The notes beneath the pieces are model-generated. The model was not told where the DNA came from. It saw nothing but the letters and a program-made list of their open reading frames with translations, and searched no databases. Of a stretch of DNA of 7,037 nt, positions 6,539-7,037 are shown piece after piece. The position numbers and the translations under genes were made by a program. Position 1 is the stretch's first letter. Each line of letters opens with the position of its first letter. This DNA comes from a bacterium (GTDB lineage: Bacteria; AUK180), in assembly GCA_021162505.1 (NCBI GenBank), contig JAGGYO010000259.1, forward strand, positions 1-7,037, read 5' to 3'.

Positions 6539-7037
6539 TTTGTGCCTCCATTGTAAATATATATTTGATTTCTTCCATTATGTTTGGCATTATAAAGAGC
6601 GATATCACATGCCCCTATTATGCCGAATCCTTCTTTATTATCCATTGGATATGTGCTGACTCCGCCACTTATATTTATAGAAAATTTTTTACCGTTGACC
6701 GCGGTCAATGTGGTTTTATCTGTGATTTTTCTAACCCTTTCTCCCATGTTGAAGGCAATTTTCTTGTTTTTATTTACTAATATTACAAGAAATTCTTCTC
6801 CGCCATATCTTCCCAACACATCGCTTTTATCAAGCCGTAAATTCTTTTTTAATATATCCACGAATTTTTTTAATACAATATCACCGGTTTGATGGCCATA
6901 TGTATCATTCACTTTTTTAAAATGGTCTATATCGAACATGATCAAAGAGAAAGGAACATCATTTTCAATAAGGGAATCGATATATCTTTTTAAATAATAA
7001 TGATGGAATATATCTGTCATTTTATCTCTATTAGCAC
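6535..7037 (-). CDS. GGDEF diguanylate cyclase, C-terminal portion (5' end outside window)
   Basis: 166 residues are visible and the frame is still open at the window edge. GGDEF domains synthesise cyclic di-GMP from two GTP. Numbered from the ATG at 7020, the domain shows FDIDHFKKVNDTYGHQTGD (29-47; metal and GTP ligands D30, N38 and D47 expected from the family), the active-site loop RYGGEEF (71-77), ISGGVSTYP, and ALYNAKHNGRNQ near the C-terminus. All key synthesis residues look intact. The ATG at 7020 is not the likely start: the segment DKMTDIFHHYYL around it corresponds to the usual domain opening 'D.LTGL.NRRYL', so sequence upstream of the ATG belongs to the domain and any sensory part lies beyond the window. 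The opening is divergent (G to D, NR to HH). The product-inhibition site usually read as RxxD before the loop is DKSD here. The gene overlaps the lipoprotein gene by 4 nt and is in the same operon. Confidence 0.93.
   Translation of the reverse strand, partial: ANRDKMTDIFHHYYLKRYIDSLIENDVPFSLIMFDIDHFKKVNDTYGHQTGDIVLKKFVDILKKNLRLDKSDVLGRYGGEEFLVILVNKNKKIAFNMGERVRKITDKTTLTAVNGKKFSINISGGVSTYPMDNKEGFGIIGACDIALYNAKHNGRNQIYIYNGGTK
6545..6549 (-). promoter_or_regulatory. Strong ribosome binding site of the parvulin-fold lipoprotein
   Basis: On the minus strand this reads GGAGG, 6 nt before the ATG at 6538 and inside the last codons of the GGDEF gene. It is the best Shine-Dalgarno in the window and confirms that start. 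Confidence 0.75.

Noticed and set aside
6450..6892. Three overlapping plus-strand open frames of 69-90 codons
   Set aside because: All lie opposite the lipoprotein start and the GGDEF gene, whose conserved motifs account for the sequence.
1..7037. tRNA, rRNA, CRISPR array, insertion sequence or phage gene
   Set aside because: No cloverleaf-like sequence, regularly spaced direct repeats, transposase motifs or integrase motifs were seen; almost all bases are in coding regions.

Overview
The window is AT-rich (about one third G+C by eye) bacterial chromosome, densely packed with genes. It holds ten protein-coding genes (two cut by the window edges), one strong promoter and one GC-rich palindrome. 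No RNA gene, transposase or CRISPR array is visible. A bactofilin with an M23 peptidase, a DUF4139 (MuiA-like) protein, a lipoprotein and a set of poorly characterised membrane proteins fit an uncultured low-GC bacterium, perhaps from a candidate phylum such as Cloacimonadota or Stahlbacteria/WOR-3. That placement is a guess; no marker gene is present.

Left part (1-2551, + strand): the C-terminal portion of a MuiA-like DUF4139 protein, then a two-gene cell-shape/envelope unit. That unit is a membrane-anchored, coiled-coil M23 (LytM-type) endopeptidase followed 4 nt later by a bactofilin. The pair has its own near-consensus sigma70-type promoter, so close to the peptidase ATG that the mRNA is predicted to be leaderless or nearly so.

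Middle (2552-2685): a 134-nt gap between the two convergent gene sets. It contains a 62-nt GC-rich palindrome whose 15-nt arms (TTTCACCGCAGAGAC) are perfect inverted copies. It looks like a dispersed palindromic repeat rather than an ordinary terminator.

Right part (2686-7037, - strand, read right to left): six genes that overlap or abut (4-nt overlap, 20-nt overlap, 0 gap, 4-nt overlap, 11-nt overlap), almost certainly one operon. In transcription order: a GGDEF diguanylate cyclase (5' end outside the window), a SurA/PrsA-like parvulin-fold lipoprotein lacking both parvulin histidines, a DUF6754 membrane protein, and three membrane proteins of unknown function. The last four look like a co-conserved membrane module of unknown function: two multi-pass proteins and two proteins with alpha/beta-looking soluble domains, one predicted cytoplasmic (DUF6754) and one predicted extracytoplasmic. 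This is the most likely place in the window for an undescribed system.
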